64,000 nt of DNA from Sphingopyxis sp. PAMC25046 (GCF_004795895.1 NZ_CP039250.1:2480001-2544000); one strand, 5' to 3'. Positions 14,980 through 25,452 are shown, counted from the stretch's first letter. Notes: generated by a model not told the origin, from the letters alone. Program-made: numbers and translations.

Positions 14980-16187
14980 CCGACTTACCCAACAGCCTCC
15001 GTACCCAGCCCGACGAGCGCGGCCATTTCGGCCAGTTCGGCGGCCGCTATGTCGCCGAAACGCTGATGCCGCTGATCCTCGACCTCGAACGCCATTATCG
15101 CACGGCGCAGCAGGACAACGCGTTCAAGGCCGAATTCGACGACCTGCTCAAAAACTATGTCGGCCGCCCGAGCCCGCTGTGGTTCGCCGAGCGGCTGACC
15201 GAGCACCTCGGCGGGGCGAAGATTTACCTCAAGCGCGAGGATCTCAACCACACCGGCGCGCACAAGATCAACAACTGCATTGGCCAGATCCTGCTCGCCA
15301 AACGCATGGGCAAGACGAAGATTATCGCCGAAACGGGCGCGGGCCAGCACGGCGTCGCGACCGCGACCGTCGCGGCGCTTTTTGGCCTGCCCTGCACCAT
15401 CTTCATGGGCGCGGTCGATGTCGCGCGACAACAGCCCAATGTATTCCGCATGAAGCTGCTCGGCGCCGAAGTCGTCGCGGTCGAAAGCGGCGCCAAGACG
15501 CTGAAGGATGCGATGAACGAGGCGCTGCGCCACTGGGTCGCGAACGTCCACGACACTTTCTACATCATCGGCACCGTCGCGGGTCCGCACCCCTATCCCG
15601 AGCTTGTCCGCGATTTCCAGTCGGTGATCGGCGACGAGGCACGCGCGCAGATCCTCGAAGTCGAAGGCCGCCTGCCCGACATGCTGATCGCCCCCGTCGG
15701 CGGCGGATCGAATGCGATCGGGCTGTTCCATCCCTTCCTCGACGACGCGGGCGTCGAGATTGTCGGCGTCGAAGCCGCGGGCGAGGGTCTCGACGGCAAG
15801 CACGCCGCCAGCCTCGCGGGCGGGCGCCCTGGCATCCTCCACGGCAACAAGACCTATCTGCTGCAGGACGAGGACGGACAGATCATCGAGGCGCACAGCA
15901 TCTCGGCGGGCCTCGACTATCCGGGTATCGGGCCGGAACATAGCTGGCTCAATGACATCGGCCGCGTCCGCTACGAACCCGTTACCGACGCCGAGGCGCT
16001 GGCGAGTTTCCAGAAGCTTACCAAGCTCGAGGGAATCATCCCCGCGCTCGAAAGCGCCCACGCGATCGCCGCCGCCGAACGCATCGCGCCGACGCTGGAC
16101 AAGGACAAGATCATCATCGTCAATTGCTCGGGCCGGGGAGACAAGGACATCTTCACCGTCGCCGATGCGCTGGGGGTGAGGCTGTGA
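14976..16187 (+). CDS. trpB: tryptophan synthase beta chain
   Basis: This 403-residue PLP enzyme condenses indole with serine. The cofactor lysine Lys97 is in [10 protein letters not shown], the catalytic glutamate region is [12 protein letters not shown], and the phosphate-binding loop is VGGGSNAIG. The N terminus [20 protein letters not shown] is typical of TrpB1, which works in complex with TrpA. Its start overlaps the end of trpF (ATGA) and its stop overlaps the GTG start of trpA, so the alpha and beta chains should be made in step. Confidence 0.97.
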   Translation: MTDLPNSLRTQPDERGHFGQFGGRYVAETLMPLILDLERHYRTAQQDNAFKAEFDDLLKNYVGRPSPLWFAERLTEHLGGAKIYLKREDLNHTGAHKINNCIGQILLAKRMGKTKIIAETGAGQHGVATATVAALFGLPCTIFMGAVDVARQQPNVFRMKLLGAEVVAVESGAKTLKDAMNEALRHWVANVHDTFYIIGTVAGPHPYPELVRDFQSVIGDEARAQILEVEGRLPDMLIAPVGGGSNAIGLFHPFLDDAGVEIVGVEAAGEGLDGKHAASLAGGRPGILHGNKTYLLQDEDGQIIEAHSISAGLDYPGIGPEHSWLNDIGRVRYEPVTDAEALASFQKLTKLEGIIPALESAHAIAAAERIAPTLDKDKIIIVNCSGRGDKDIFTVADALGVRL

Positions 16188-16971
16188 CCCGCTTCGCAAC
16201 CGCCTTCGCCAAGCCGCGCCCCGCGCTCGTCGCCTTCATCACCGGCGGCGACGGCGATACCGCCGCGAACCTCGACGCGCTCGTCGCGGGGGGGGCCGAT
16301 GTCATCGAACTCGGCATGCCCTTTACCGATCCGATGGCCGACGGCCCGGCGATCCAGGCCGCGAACCTGCGCAGCCTCGCCAAGGGCACGACGACCGCCG
16401 ACGTGTTCGCGATCGCCGCCGCCTTCCGCCAACGTCACCCCGAAACGCCGCTCGTCCTGATGGGCTACGCCAATCCGATGACGATCCGCGGTCCCGACTG
16501 GTTTGCCGCCGAATGCGCGAAGGCCGGGGTCGACGGCGTGATCTGCGTCGATATCCCCTCCGAGGAAGACGCCGAACTCGGCCCCGCACTCCGCGCTGCA
16601 GGCGTTGATCTCATTCGTCTCGCGACGCCCACGACCGATGCCGCGCGTCTGCCCGACGTGCTGCACGGCGCGGGCGGTTTTCTCTATTATGTCTCGGTGG
16701 CCGGGATCACCGGCCAGCAACAGGCTGCGCAGGCAAGCATCGACGAAGCCGTCGCGCGCCTCAAGGCTGCGACCGACCTGCCCGTTGCGGTCGGCTTCGG
16801 CGTCCGCACCCCTGAACAGGCCGCGCAAATCGCGCGCGTCGCCGACGGCGTCGTCGTCGGATCGGCCTTTATCGATATCATTGCCGAGCATGGCGACGCC
16901 GCGCCGCCGCATGTCGAGGCTTTCACCCGCACCCTCGCCGATGCTATCCACGGTGCAAAGGAGATCGCCGC

Positions 16972-16975
<4 letters not shown>
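16184..16975 (+). CDS. trpA: tryptophan synthase alpha chain
   Basis: This 263-residue TIM barrel cleaves indole-glycerol phosphate to indole. The catalytic pair is Glu42 (VIELGMPF) and Asp53 (DPMADGP), spaced as in the Salmonella enzyme. GFGVRTPEQ and VGSAFI are the phosphate-site loops. The GTG at 16184 overlaps the trpB TGA (GTGA) and gives the right N terminus ([20 protein letters not shown]); a longer reading from 16124 would run through the 3' end of trpB. It overlaps accD by 4 bases. Confidence 0.96.
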
Positions 16976-17823
<848 letters not shown>

Positions 17824-17845
17824 GGCACGCCAGTCGAACCTCTTT

Positions 17846-17917
17846 CGTCACCCCGGACTTGATCCGGGATCCATTCGGCGGCGCGGAAATGGATGCCGGA
17901 TCAAGTCCGGCATGACG
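17846..17917. repeat. 72-bp palindromic repeat (CCGGACTTGATCCGG type)
   Basis: The left arm CGTCACCCCGGACTTGATCC (continuing to 17874) is mirrored by a right arm ending at 17917, with a central spacer. Each arm contains its own smaller palindrome. A shorter relative is at 25453-25489. It separates accD from folC within one operon and could weaken read-through. It has the form of alphaproteobacterial REP-like intergenic repeats. Confidence 0.8.
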
Positions 17918-17947
17918 AAGACGAGACAGGCATATCAAGGCTTAAAG

Positions 17948-19288
17948 ATGCCCGACCACGCCCACAGCTCCGACCCCGCCGTCCAGACCCAGCTCGATCG
18001 GCTCGCCGCGCTGTCGCCGGGGCGCGACATTCTCGGGCTCGAACGTATCGCCGAGCTCTGCGCGCGCCTCGGCAATCCGCAGCTTCAGCTTCCGCGCACC
18101 TTCCATGTCGCGGGCACCAACGGCAAGGGATCGACCTGCGCCTATCTCCGCGCGATCCTAGAGGCGCAGGGCCGGCGCGTCCACGCCTACACCAGCCCGC
18201 ATCTCGTCCGCTTTAACGAACGCATCCGCCTTTCGGGCAAGCTGATCGACGACACCCTGCTAGCCGCTCTCCTCGAAGAGGTGCTGGACGAGGCGGCCGA
18301 CCTGCAAGCGAGTTTCTTCGAAATCACAACCGCGGCCGCTTTCCTCGCCTTCGCCCGCATCCCCGCCGACGATTGCATCATCGAGGTCGGGCTCGGCGGC
18401 CGGCTCGACGCGACGAACGTCATCCCGGCGCCCGCCGTCTGCGGGATCGCCTCGCTCGGTATCGATCACGAGGCGTTTCTGCTGGCGCACGAAGACGGCA
18501 CGCCATCCGTCGCGATCGAGCGGATCGCTTGGGAGAAAAGCGGGATTTTCAAACCCGGCGCCGCGCTCGCCACTCTTGCCTACCCCGATGCGGTGATGGA
18601 CCTCGTCGGGAAACGCGCATCGGCGGTCGGCGGCGCGCTATTTTCGGAAGGCGACGGCTGGCGGATCGAGACGGCGAAGGGCGGCTTTCGCTGGCTGTCG
18701 AATGCCGGGAACGTCGAAGAGCTGCTCCTCACCCGGATGGCCGGGGTACACCAGATGCGCAACGCGGGGCTCGCGATCGCGATGTTGCGCAGCGCGCCGG
18801 ACAAGCGCCCCGACGATGCGGTGATCGGGCAGGGCGTTGCCGACGCTTTCTGGCCTGCACGGATGCAGCGGCTGGGCGACGGGCCGTTGACGGCCCTGCT
18901 GCCAGAAGGCGCGGCGCTATGGCTCGACGGCGGGCATAACCCCGATGCCGGCGCAGCGCTGGCACAGGCACTATCAGACGCGCCGCCGCTGCACATCGTC
19001 TGCGGCCTACTCGCGAACAAGGACGCCATGGGGTTCCTGCGCCCGTTTTCCGACCGGATCGCATCGTTTCAGGCGGTGCCGATTCCGGGGCACGAACATT
19101 ATGGTCCGAAAGACCTGTGCCGTGCGGTCGAGGAGAAGCTGGGCATCGCCCACGCCCAGCCCTGTAACGACGTCGCGGAGGCGCTTCGGCATATCGCGGC
19201 GCATCGACCGCCCGGTGACGTGCTGGTTTGCGGCTCGCTTTATCTCGCCGGTGTCGTGCTCGACGCCAACGGCGAGTTGCCCGACTAA
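17948..19288 (+). CDS. folC: bifunctional folylpolyglutamate synthase / dihydrofolate synthase
   Basis: The protein has 446 residues from the ATG at 17948; an earlier ATG at 17912 lies inside the palindromic repeat and is rejected. A Mur-ligase-like ATPase has the P-loop FHVAGTNGKGSTCAYL near residues 53-66, and the FolC signature is in EVGLGGRLDATNV. SIGIDHE-like and LDGGHNPDAG motifs of the central and C-terminal domains are also present (GIASLGIDHEAFL, WLDGGHNPDAGAAL). It adds glutamate to folates. It is the last gene of the lapA-folC operon, and its TAA overlaps the stop codon of the convergent permease gene. Confidence 0.94.
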   Translation: MPDHAHSSDPAVQTQLDRLAALSPGRDILGLERIAELCARLGNPQLQLPRTFHVAGTNGKGSTCAYLRAILEAQGRRVHAYTSPHLVRFNERIRLSGKLIDDTLLAALLEEVLDEAADLQASFFEITTAAAFLAFARIPADDCIIEVGLGGRLDATNVIPAPAVCGIASLGIDHEAFLLAHEDGTPSVAIERIAWEKSGIFKPGAALATLAYPDAVMDLVGKRASAVGGALFSEGDGWRIETAKGGFRWLSNAGNVEELLLTRMAGVHQMRNAGLAIAMLRSAPDKRPDDAVIGQGVADAFWPARMQRLGDGPLTALLPEGAALWLDGGHNPDAGAALAQALSDAPPLHIVCGLLANKDAMGFLRPFSDRIASFQAVPIPGHEHYGPKDLCRAVEEKLGIAHAQPCNDVAEALRHIAAHRPPGDVLVCGSLYLAGVVLDANGELPD

Positions 19289-20616
19289 CCCGCCGGTTCT
19301 TCCGCGCGTTCGGTGCCCGCCGTTCCGACCGACAAGTCGACCAGCCCGGTACGCATCATCCACCAGAACAGCAGGACGCCCGGCACGGCCGCTACGGTCG
19401 TCATCAGATAGAAATTGACATAGCCAAGCTGCTCGATCAGCGCGCCCGCGGTCGTACCGGTTACGAAACGGCCGACGATGCTCGCAGCGGAAGAAATCAG
19501 CGCATAATGGGCCGCGGTGAAGCGCAGGTCGCAGAGCGCCGAGAAATAGGCGACGACGACGACGCCGCCGATGCCGCTGGCGAAATTCTCGAACCCGATC
19601 GCGCCCGCCATGCCGATATTGCTCTTGCCGGTCGCGGCGAGCAGCGCGAAGCTGAAGTTCGAAACCGCCATCAGGATCAGGCTGACGAGCACAGAACGTT
19701 TCATGCCCATACGCGCGTACATGATCCCGCCGACGAAAATGCCGATCAAATAAGCCCAGAAACCGATACCGACGTCGTAGATGGCGATCTCGTCATTGGT
19801 ATAGCCGAGGTCGTCGAACAGCAGGCGAAAGGTCAGGTTGGCGAGCGTATCGCCGATCTTGTGGACGAGGATGAAGAGCAGGACGAGCCACGCGCCCTGT
19901 CGCCGGAAAAATTCGGTGAAGGGCCCGACAATCGACTGGAAGATCGCGCTGCCACCCTTGCGTTCAGTGGGATCCCGGTGGCGATCTGGCTCGCCCAGCC
20001 AGAGCGCGGCGATCACCGCGGGCAAGGCGAAGAGCGCGCACGCCAGATAGGCGGCCTGCCAACCATATCGTGCCGCCAGATAGAGCGCGAGCGCCCCGGC
20101 GCCCGCCGAACCGATGCGCCAGCCGTACTGGCTCATCCCCGACCCGATACCGAGCTGTTCGGGCTTCAATATTTCGATGCGGTAAGCATCGATCACGATG
20201 TCGAAGGTCGCGCCGGCGAAGCCGACAAGGATTGCAGCGAGCGCGGTCTGGAAAATGTCGGCCTTCGGGTCCTGCAGCGCGAGGTTGCCGACCGCCGCCA
20301 TGACGAGCACCGCTGCGACTATCATCCATGACACGCGCTGCCCCATGCGGCCGATCCCCGGCAGGCGGACGCCATCGACGACCCACGACCACAGCGGCTT
20401 CAGGTTGTAGACGAGGAAAGCGAGCGTGAAGGCGGTGACGGTCTTTTTATCGATACCATCCTGCGCCAGCCGCGTTGTCAGCGTCGCGCCGATCATCGCA
20501 TAGGGAAAGCCCGAGGACACTCCGAGCAGGAACGCCGCAACGGGCGCGCGCTCCAGATAGGGCCGGATGCTGCCCCACCAGCTCTGCGGCGGCGGTGTCA
20601 TCGTATCTGGCTGCAA
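19285..20616 (-). CDS. AmpG-like MFS permease (muropeptide transporter type)
   Basis: This is a 443-residue major facilitator protein with about 12 hydrophobic segments. The features match AmpG: APVAAFLLGVSSGFPYAMIG at the N terminus, FLVYNLKPLWSWVVDGVRLP, ATFDIVIDAYRIEIL, and LVLLFILVHKIGDTLANLTF opening the second half. AmpG imports GlcNAc-anhydroMurNAc peptides from the periplasm for cell-wall recycling. The family also includes acetyl-CoA and siderophore carriers, so the substrate is not certain. Its stop shares two bases with the folC stop. Confidence 0.82.
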   Translation of the reverse strand: MQPDTMTPPPQSWWGSIRPYLERAPVAAFLLGVSSGFPYAMIGATLTTRLAQDGIDKKTVTAFTLAFLVYNLKPLWSWVVDGVRLPGIGRMGQRVSWMIVAAVLVMAAVGNLALQDPKADIFQTALAAILVGFAGATFDIVIDAYRIEILKPEQLGIGSGMSQYGWRIGSAGAGALALYLAARYGWQAAYLACALFALPAVIAALWLGEPDRHRDPTERKGGSAIFQSIVGPFTEFFRRQGAWLVLLFILVHKIGDTLANLTFRLLFDDLGYTNDEIAIYDVGIGFWAYLIGIFVGGIMYARMGMKRSVLVSLILMAVSNFSFALLAATGKSNIGMAGAIGFENFASGIGGVVVVAYFSALCDLRFTAAHYALISSAASIVGRFVTGTTAGALIEQLGYVNFYLMTTVAAVPGVLLFWWMMRTGLVDLSVGTAGTERAEEPAG

Positions 20617-20698
20617 ACCGGCTTCTCCCCCCCTGCATCCCGTCGGATGCTCGACCTTTAGGTCAACGCCTAAAGCGTCGGAGATAAATTGGAAGCGG

Positions 20699-21439
20699 CT
20701 ATTTGGCGGTTCGCCCGATCCATCGCACGGCGCGCACGGTTCCGCCTTCGCGATCCTGCAGTACCGCCGCCCAGCGGTCGGCGCCGCGCCGGTCTGCTAT
20801 GCCGTCGGGGATCGCGGCCGTGCACGGCGCGTCGCCCGCGCAGGGAACCACCATTTCGTCGAGCACTACGTTCGAATAGGTCAGCCGACGTGCGCTATTC
20901 TCGCCGCTGCCGACGGCGACGCTTGCACGGCGGGCGATGGCCAGAAAGCGCAATTCGACGCCCGCCTGCGCCCGCGACGCGGCGACGCGGTCGCCCGACC
21001 GCACGATCTCGACCGGACTTGCGTCACGCGCGGCGGATGCGATCAGGCGGTGCAAGTCGCGCTCGTCGGATCCGACCGTCGCCGCACGGCCCTGGACGAC
21101 CGCCTCGGGCGTATAAACACCGCTGCCGGGCAGGCCGCGCGCGGCGTAACGGCGCTGCAGACCGTCGTTTGCCGGACGGGCCAGCGTATCTTTCCAGCCC
21201 AGCCGGTCCCAATAGGTCACCGGGCGGCTGATCGCGACAACGCCCCCCTCGCCGTCTAGTTTCTCGAGCAATTGATCGGCCGGCGGGCACGAGGAGCAGC
21301 CCTGCGATGTGAACAGTTCAACGAGGACCGGGCGGTTTGGGGATGGGCCGGACTTGCCGGGCCCCGCATGGATCGACACGGCCGCGAAGGCGGCCCCGAT
21401 AGCGAAGGTCGAAAGCATGGCAAACGAAAGATATCTCAT
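20699..21439 (-). CDS. DUF1223 family exported thioredoxin-like protein
   Basis: The protein has 246 residues from the ATG at 21439, which follows GCAGGAGTGGATC and starts a normal signal peptide (MRYLSFAMLSTFAIGAAFAA); the longer frame lacks these. The mature protein begins with VLVELFTSQGCSSCPPADQL, the DUF1223 signature with a CxxC pair, and later YWDRLGWKDTLA and YTPEAVVQG. The fold is thioredoxin-like, so a thiol redox role in the periplasm is possible but unproven. A second CAGDAPC cysteine pair lies near the C terminus. Confidence 0.85.
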   Translation of the reverse strand: MRYLSFAMLSTFAIGAAFAAVSIHAGPGKSGPSPNRPVLVELFTSQGCSSCPPADQLLEKLDGEGGVVAISRPVTYWDRLGWKDTLARPANDGLQRRYAARGLPGSGVYTPEAVVQGRAATVGSDERDLHRLIASAARDASPVEIVRSGDRVAASRAQAGVELRFLAIARRASVAVGSGENSARRLTYSNVVLDEMVVPCAGDAPCTAAIPDGIADRRGADRWAAVLQDREGGTVRAVRWIGRTAK

Positions 21440-21499
21440 GATCCACTCCTGCGGGCCGCGAGGACCGTCGAGGCGGGTTCGCACCCCGGAGCGCCGGGG

Positions 21500-21937
21500 T
21501 TACGCCGCCTCGGGGCGCCAGAAGGTCGTGAGGCCGCTCACCTTGCGCGGAGCCTCATTCTTGCAGATCATCGTTTCGAGCGCCTTCAGCGCCGAAACCA
21601 GCGCCGAAGCGCTGTGCGGCTTGCCGAGGCACGCGAGCGCGATCTCTTCGGCGTCGGCGGGGCATTGTCCGGTCACCAGCAACACGGCGATACCGCGATC
21701 GCGCGCCAGCCGCGCGACTTCGCGCCCGGACATATGCCCGGCAAGACCGAGATCGAGAACGACTGCATCGACCGGTTCGGCCGCCATGACGGCCACCGCC
21801 GCCTCGCCCGAATCGACCGTCGCGACAACTTGGTACCCGCCGTGCTTCAGCGTGTGCTCGTTATCGAAAGCGGTCAGCGGATCATCCTCGATGATCAAGA
21901 GCCGCTTGATGCAGGTCGGGCGGGACGCGAAGAGCAT
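21500..21937 (-). CDS. single-domain response regulator (receiver only)
   Basis: The protein has 145 residues from the ATG at 21937, preceded by AAAGGGAG. It has a complete receiver domain: acidic pair in LLIIEDDPLTAF, phospho-acceptor aspartate in AVVLDLGLAGHMSG, switch threonine in VLLVTGQCP and conserved lysine in CLGKPHSAS. There is no output domain. Such proteins relay phosphate or act by protein contact. No partner kinase is adjacent; it is divergent from rluB. Confidence 0.85.
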   Translation of the reverse strand: MLFASRPTCIKRLLIIEDDPLTAFDNEHTLKHGGYQVVATVDSGEAAVAVMAAEPVDAVVLDLGLAGHMSGREVARLARDRGIAVLLVTGQCPADAEEIALACLGKPHSASALVSALKALETMICKNEAPRKVSGLTTFWRPEAA

Positions 21938-22091
21938 GTTTACTCCCTTTGACGTTGCCATGACTCGCTCCGCGCCGTCCCGCAAGATCGCTTCTGCTTG
22001 CCATCGACGAAGCGGGTCTTTTCCGGCTATGGGCGTGATCACAACGCAACACTTCTCCCTTGAAAACGACAAGAAAGCCGCATCCGTTCCG

Positions 22092-22937
22092 ATGACGACC
22101 CGCCGCCCGCCCCGCTCGACGCCTCGCCCCGCCGCAGACCGCGACGCCCCGAAAGGCCGCCGCGCCGCGCGCGGCGCCGTATCGGCGCTCAAGACCAAGC
22201 CCGCCGAAGAACGCGAGGAAGGGCCGCAGCGGATCGCCAAGCTGCTCGCGCGCGCCGGCGTCGGCTCGCGCCGCGACGTCGAACGGATGATCGAGGAAGG
22301 GCGGATCGCGCTGAATGGCGAGGTGATCGCCCAGCCCGCGCCTTTGCTTGCCTCGCTCGAAGGCCTGACGGTCGACGGCAATCCGGTCGCCAAGCCCGTG
22401 TCGACGCGTCTCTATCGCTTTCACAAACCCGCGGGCTGCCTCACCGCGGCGCGCGATCCCAAGGGACGCAAGACGATCTACGATCTCCTGCCCAAGGGCC
22501 TGCCGCGCCTGATGCCCGTCGGGCGCCTCGACTATAATACCGAAGGGCTGCTGCTGCTCACCAACGACGGCGAATTCAAGCGCCAGCTCGAGCTTCCCGC
22601 AAACGGGGTCGAGCGCACCTACCGCGCGCGCGCCTTCGGCGACATCAGCCAGGCGCAGCTCGAGGAACTGGCGATGGGGATCGAGATCGACGGCGTCCGC
22701 TACGGCCGGATCGACGCCAATCTGGAACGGCGCACCGGGCGCAACCAATGGGTCGAAATGACGCTGACCGAGGGCAAGAACCGCGAAGTCCGCCGCGTGC
22801 TCGAACATTTCGGGCTGCAGGTCAGCCGCCTGATACGCACGCGCTACGGCGAGTTCACGCTCGCCGGGCTCGACATGGGTGCGGCCGAGGTCGTGCCGCG
22901 CGACGAGCTGTTCAAATTCCGCCGGCGTCTCGGCTGA
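22092..22937 (+). CDS. rluB: ribosomal large subunit pseudouridine synthase, RluB/RsuA family
   Basis: The protein has 281 residues from the ATG at 22092. An ATG at 22029 would add 21 residues; the start is not settled by a clear ribosome site. After a basic Pro/Arg-rich tail comes an S4 RNA-binding domain (QRIAKLLARAGVGSRRDVER), then the synthase domain with the catalytic aspartate in VGRLDYNTEGLLLLTNDG and the C-terminal EGKNREVRRVLEHFGLQV. RluB modifies 23S rRNA at U2605 in E. coli; RluE or RluF-like specificity cannot be excluded. Stop overlaps the rsmD start (TGATG). Confidence 0.88.
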   Translation: MTTRRPPRSTPRPAADRDAPKGRRAARGAVSALKTKPAEEREEGPQRIAKLLARAGVGSRRDVERMIEEGRIALNGEVIAQPAPLLASLEGLTVDGNPVAKPVSTRLYRFHKPAGCLTAARDPKGRKTIYDLLPKGLPRLMPVGRLDYNTEGLLLLTNDGEFKRQLELPANGVERTYRARAFGDISQAQLEELAMGIEIDGVRYGRIDANLERRTGRNQWVEMTLTEGKNREVRRVLEHFGLQVSRLIRTRYGEFTLAGLDMGAAEVVPRDELFKFRRRLG

Positions 22938-23479
22938 TGCGCGTCATCGCCGGCGAATGGCGCGGCCGCAAGCTGCTCGCGCCGAAAAATGACGCAACGC
23001 GGCCGACGGCGGATCGCACGCGCGAAACGCTTTTCTCGATGCTCGCGAGCCGCCTCGGAAGCTTCGAGGGGCTGCATGTCGCGGACCTCTTTGCCGGGTC
23101 GGGCGCGCTCGGCATCGAGGCGCTGTCACGCGGCGCCGAGCAATGTCTCTTCGCGGAGCAGGATCGCGATGCGCTCGACGCGCTCCGCGGGAACCTGGGC
23201 ACGCTCAGCGCGGCGCCGCGTGCCGATATCCGCGCGGGTTCGGTACTCGCCCTCGGTCCGGCGCGCCGCACCTATGACCTCATCCTGATCGACGCGCCCT
23301 ATGACACCGGGGCGGGCAGCGTAGCGCTCGACAAGCTCAATCGCCTCGGCTGGATCGGAACCGACAGCCTGATCTCGATCGAAACGGCCGACAAGGAAAT
23401 GGTCGATGTCGCAGGCTTCGAAATCGATGCGACGCGCAAGGTCGGCAAGGCAAAGCTGACGCTGCTCAGGCCGGTGTAG
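22937..23479 (+). CDS. rsmD: 16S rRNA (guanine966-N2)-methyltransferase
   Basis: This 180-residue class I SAM methyltransferase has the N-terminal MRVIAGEWRGRKLLAP and RPTADRTRETLFSML typical of RsmD, the SAM-binding loop VADLFAGSGALGIEALSRG, and a catalytic motif IDAPYD in place of the usual DPPY. The change of the first proline to alanine is noted, but the tyrosine is kept. The start at 22937 overlaps the rluB stop by one base. The last 14 bases overlap the end of the convergent MFS gene. Confidence 0.92.
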   Translation: MRVIAGEWRGRKLLAPKNDATRPTADRTRETLFSMLASRLGSFEGLHVADLFAGSGALGIEALSRGAEQCLFAEQDRDALDALRGNLGTLSAAPRADIRAGSVLALGPARRTYDLILIDAPYDTGAGSVALDKLNRLGWIGTDSLISIETADKEMVDVAGFEIDATRKVGKAKLTLLRPV

Positions 23480-24737
23480 CGATCCGGCGAACCATCAGCA
23501 GGCCGAGCCAGCTGACGATCCCGGCGAGCGCGAGATAATAGCCCACGGTCTCCGTCCCGCCGCGTTCGGCCAGCGCCTGCGCTATGATCGGCGCCATCGC
23601 GCCGCCGAGGATGCCGCCCGCGTTGAACGTCACCGATGCCCCGGTGTAGCGAACCTTGACGGGAAACAGCGCGGTCAGCCAGCTACCGAGCGGGCCATAG
23701 ACCAGCCCCATCACGAACAGCGCGCTCGCCAGCCCGAGGAAGATCAGCGGCCAGCTTTCCGAGGCCAGCGACGGCCCGAACAGGAAACCGATCAGGATCG
23801 TGGCGCCGCATCCCCAGGTCAGCACCCGCTGCGCGCTCGCCGCGTCGCTCCAATAGCCCGCGACGATGATCCCGGCGGCCATGAACAGGATCGCGCCAAG
23901 CTGGATCAGCAGGAATTGTCCTTTCGGATAGCCGAGCGTCGCCGTCCCGTGCGCGAGCGCGAAACTGGTCGCGAGGTAGAAGATCGCGAAACAGGCGACG
24001 ACGGCGAACGTCCCGGCCAGCGTCGCGACCATGTGGTTCCGGAACAATTCACCAAGCGGCACTGCCACCGGCGCTTCCTTCTCAAGTGCCTCGGCGAAGT
24101 CGGGTGTCTCGCCGATCTTCAATCGCACCCAAAGCCCCAGCCCGACGAGCACCGCCGACAACAGAAACGGAATGCGCCAGCCCCACGCCGCAAAATCGGT
24201 GTCGCTCAGACCGAGCCCGAGCAGCAGGAACAGGCCGTTTGCGGCGATGAAGCCGACCGGCGCGCCCAACTGCGGGAACATGCCGAAGCGCGATTTCCAG
24301 CCCGGCGGCGCGTTCTCGACCGCGAGCAGCGCGGCGCCGCCCCATTCGCCGCCGAGCCCGAAGCCCTGCCCGAAGCGCAGGATGCACAGGAGCAGCGGCG
24401 CGACCCAGCCAACCATCGCATAGGTCGGGAGAAAAGCGATCAGCAAGGTCGAGGCACCCATCAGCATCAGCGAGGCGACAAGGGTCGACTTGCGCCCGAT
24501 CCGGTCGCCATAATGGCCAAAGACGATCGCGCCGACGGGCCGCGCGAAAAAGGCGAGCCCGAAGGTCATGAAGCTGTACATCAACTGCGCCGAAGCCGAA
24601 CTCTCGGGAAAGAAGAGCGGCCCGAACACCAGCGCGGCGGCGGTGCCATAGATATAGAAATCATAAAATTCGACCGCGGTGCCGACGAGGCTTGCGGTCA
24701 GGATGCGCCGATGCTGCCGATAGGGTGCCAATTCCAC
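23466..24737 (-). CDS. MFS metabolite:proton symporter (ProP/ShiA type)
   Basis: The protein has 423 residues if started at the GTG at 24737. That GTG lies 9 bases after GGGGGAGG, while upstream ATGs at 24797 and 24788 have no ribosome site. About 12 membrane segments are present. The family marks are GTAVEFYDFYIYGTAAALVF, FARPVGAIVFGHYGDRIGRK and GFGLGGEWGGAALLA, characteristic of the metabolite-H+ symporter group that carries shikimate, proline/betaine, citrate or ketoglutarate. The substrate is unknown. It lies downstream of rlpA on the same strand. Confidence 0.87.
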   Translation of the reverse strand: MELAPYRQHRRILTASLVGTAVEFYDFYIYGTAAALVFGPLFFPESSASAQLMYSFMTFGLAFFARPVGAIVFGHYGDRIGRKSTLVASLMLMGASTLLIAFLPTYAMVGWVAPLLLCILRFGQGFGLGGEWGGAALLAVENAPPGWKSRFGMFPQLGAPVGFIAANGLFLLLGLGLSDTDFAAWGWRIPFLLSAVLVGLGLWVRLKIGETPDFAEALEKEAPVAVPLGELFRNHMVATLAGTFAVVACFAIFYLATSFALAHGTATLGYPKGQFLLIQLGAILFMAAGIIVAGYWSDAASAQRVLTWGCGATILIGFLFGPSLASESWPLIFLGLASALFVMGLVYGPLGSWLTALFPVKVRYTGASVTFNAGGILGGAMAPIIAQALAERGGTETVGYYLALAGIVSWLGLLMVRRIATPA

Positions 24738-24812
24738 AGGCAACGCCCTCCCCCTTTTTGATGGCGACGCTTTGCGCGCGCGTTCCATCGGGCGCAAGTA
24801 TAATACGAAACG

Positions 24813-25379
24813 TCAGCGTTCCCCGGCGGCGAGCTGCGCGCGCAGGCCTAGTAACTCGCGCTCGGGCACACGCGACAGCGATGCAGCGGGCTTGCCCTTG
24901 CGCAACCGTTCGCGATCCTTCTCCGACGGCTCGACGCGGCGCACGCGTACCGCCGCATGCCCCTGCGCCTTCATGCCCAGCTGTTCAGCCGCGCCGCGCG
25001 ACAGGTCGATGATCCGCCCGCGTGCGAATGGGCCGCGGTCGTTGACGCGGACGATGATCCGCCGCCCGCTATCGAGCGCCGTGACCTCGACATAGGTCGG
25101 CAGCGGCAGCGTCGTGTGCGCGGCAGTGACCCAACCGGGGCGGAATTTCTCGCCGTTCGCGGTGCGGTTCCCCGACTCGCCGCCGTACCAGCTCGCATAG
25201 CCGAGCGCGTCATAAGCGGGCGCAGCGGCGGGCACATAGGTCGTGCCGCGGATCGTGTAGGCGGGGCCGATGCGAACGGGTGCATCGGCGACCGGGCGAT
25301 AGTTGCCGCCAGCGCAGGCGGAAAGCGCCAGAAGGGGTAAAGTCATTCCGGCGAGTTGCATTGTCGAGCGGCGCTGCAT
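24813..25379 (-). CDS. rlpA: RlpA-like septal ring lipoprotein (double-psi beta-barrel)
   Basis: The protein has 188 residues from the ATG at 25379; a longer frame from 25535 would translate through the palindromic repeat and is rejected. The lipobox ALSAC lies near residue 20, so it is a lipoprotein. The barrel domain shows GYASWYGGESGNRTANGEKF, TLPLPTYVEVTALDSGR and VRVNDRGPFARGRIIDLSRG with the catalytic aspartate. RlpA cleaves stem-peptide-free glycan strands in some bacteria. There is no SPOR domain, so septal targeting by denuded glycan is not expected. Confidence 0.9.
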   Translation of the reverse strand: MQRRSTMQLAGMTLPLLALSACAGGNYRPVADAPVRIGPAYTIRGTTYVPAAAPAYDALGYASWYGGESGNRTANGEKFRPGWVTAAHTTLPLPTYVEVTALDSGRRIIVRVNDRGPFARGRIIDLSRGAAEQLGMKAQGHAAVRVRRVEPSEKDRERLRKGKPAASLSRVPERELLGLRAQLAAGER

Positions 25380-25452
25380 CGCGCGACCGTAGAGGCCGGA
25401 TATGGGGAGATAAAGTGCAAACGGCGGCTTTACGGCGGTGAGCTGACTTTTC

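Noticed and set aside
17912..17947. Earlier ATG for folC at 17912
   Set aside because: It lies inside the palindromic repeat and would add residues encoded by repeat DNA. The ATG at 17948 gives a family-like N terminus.
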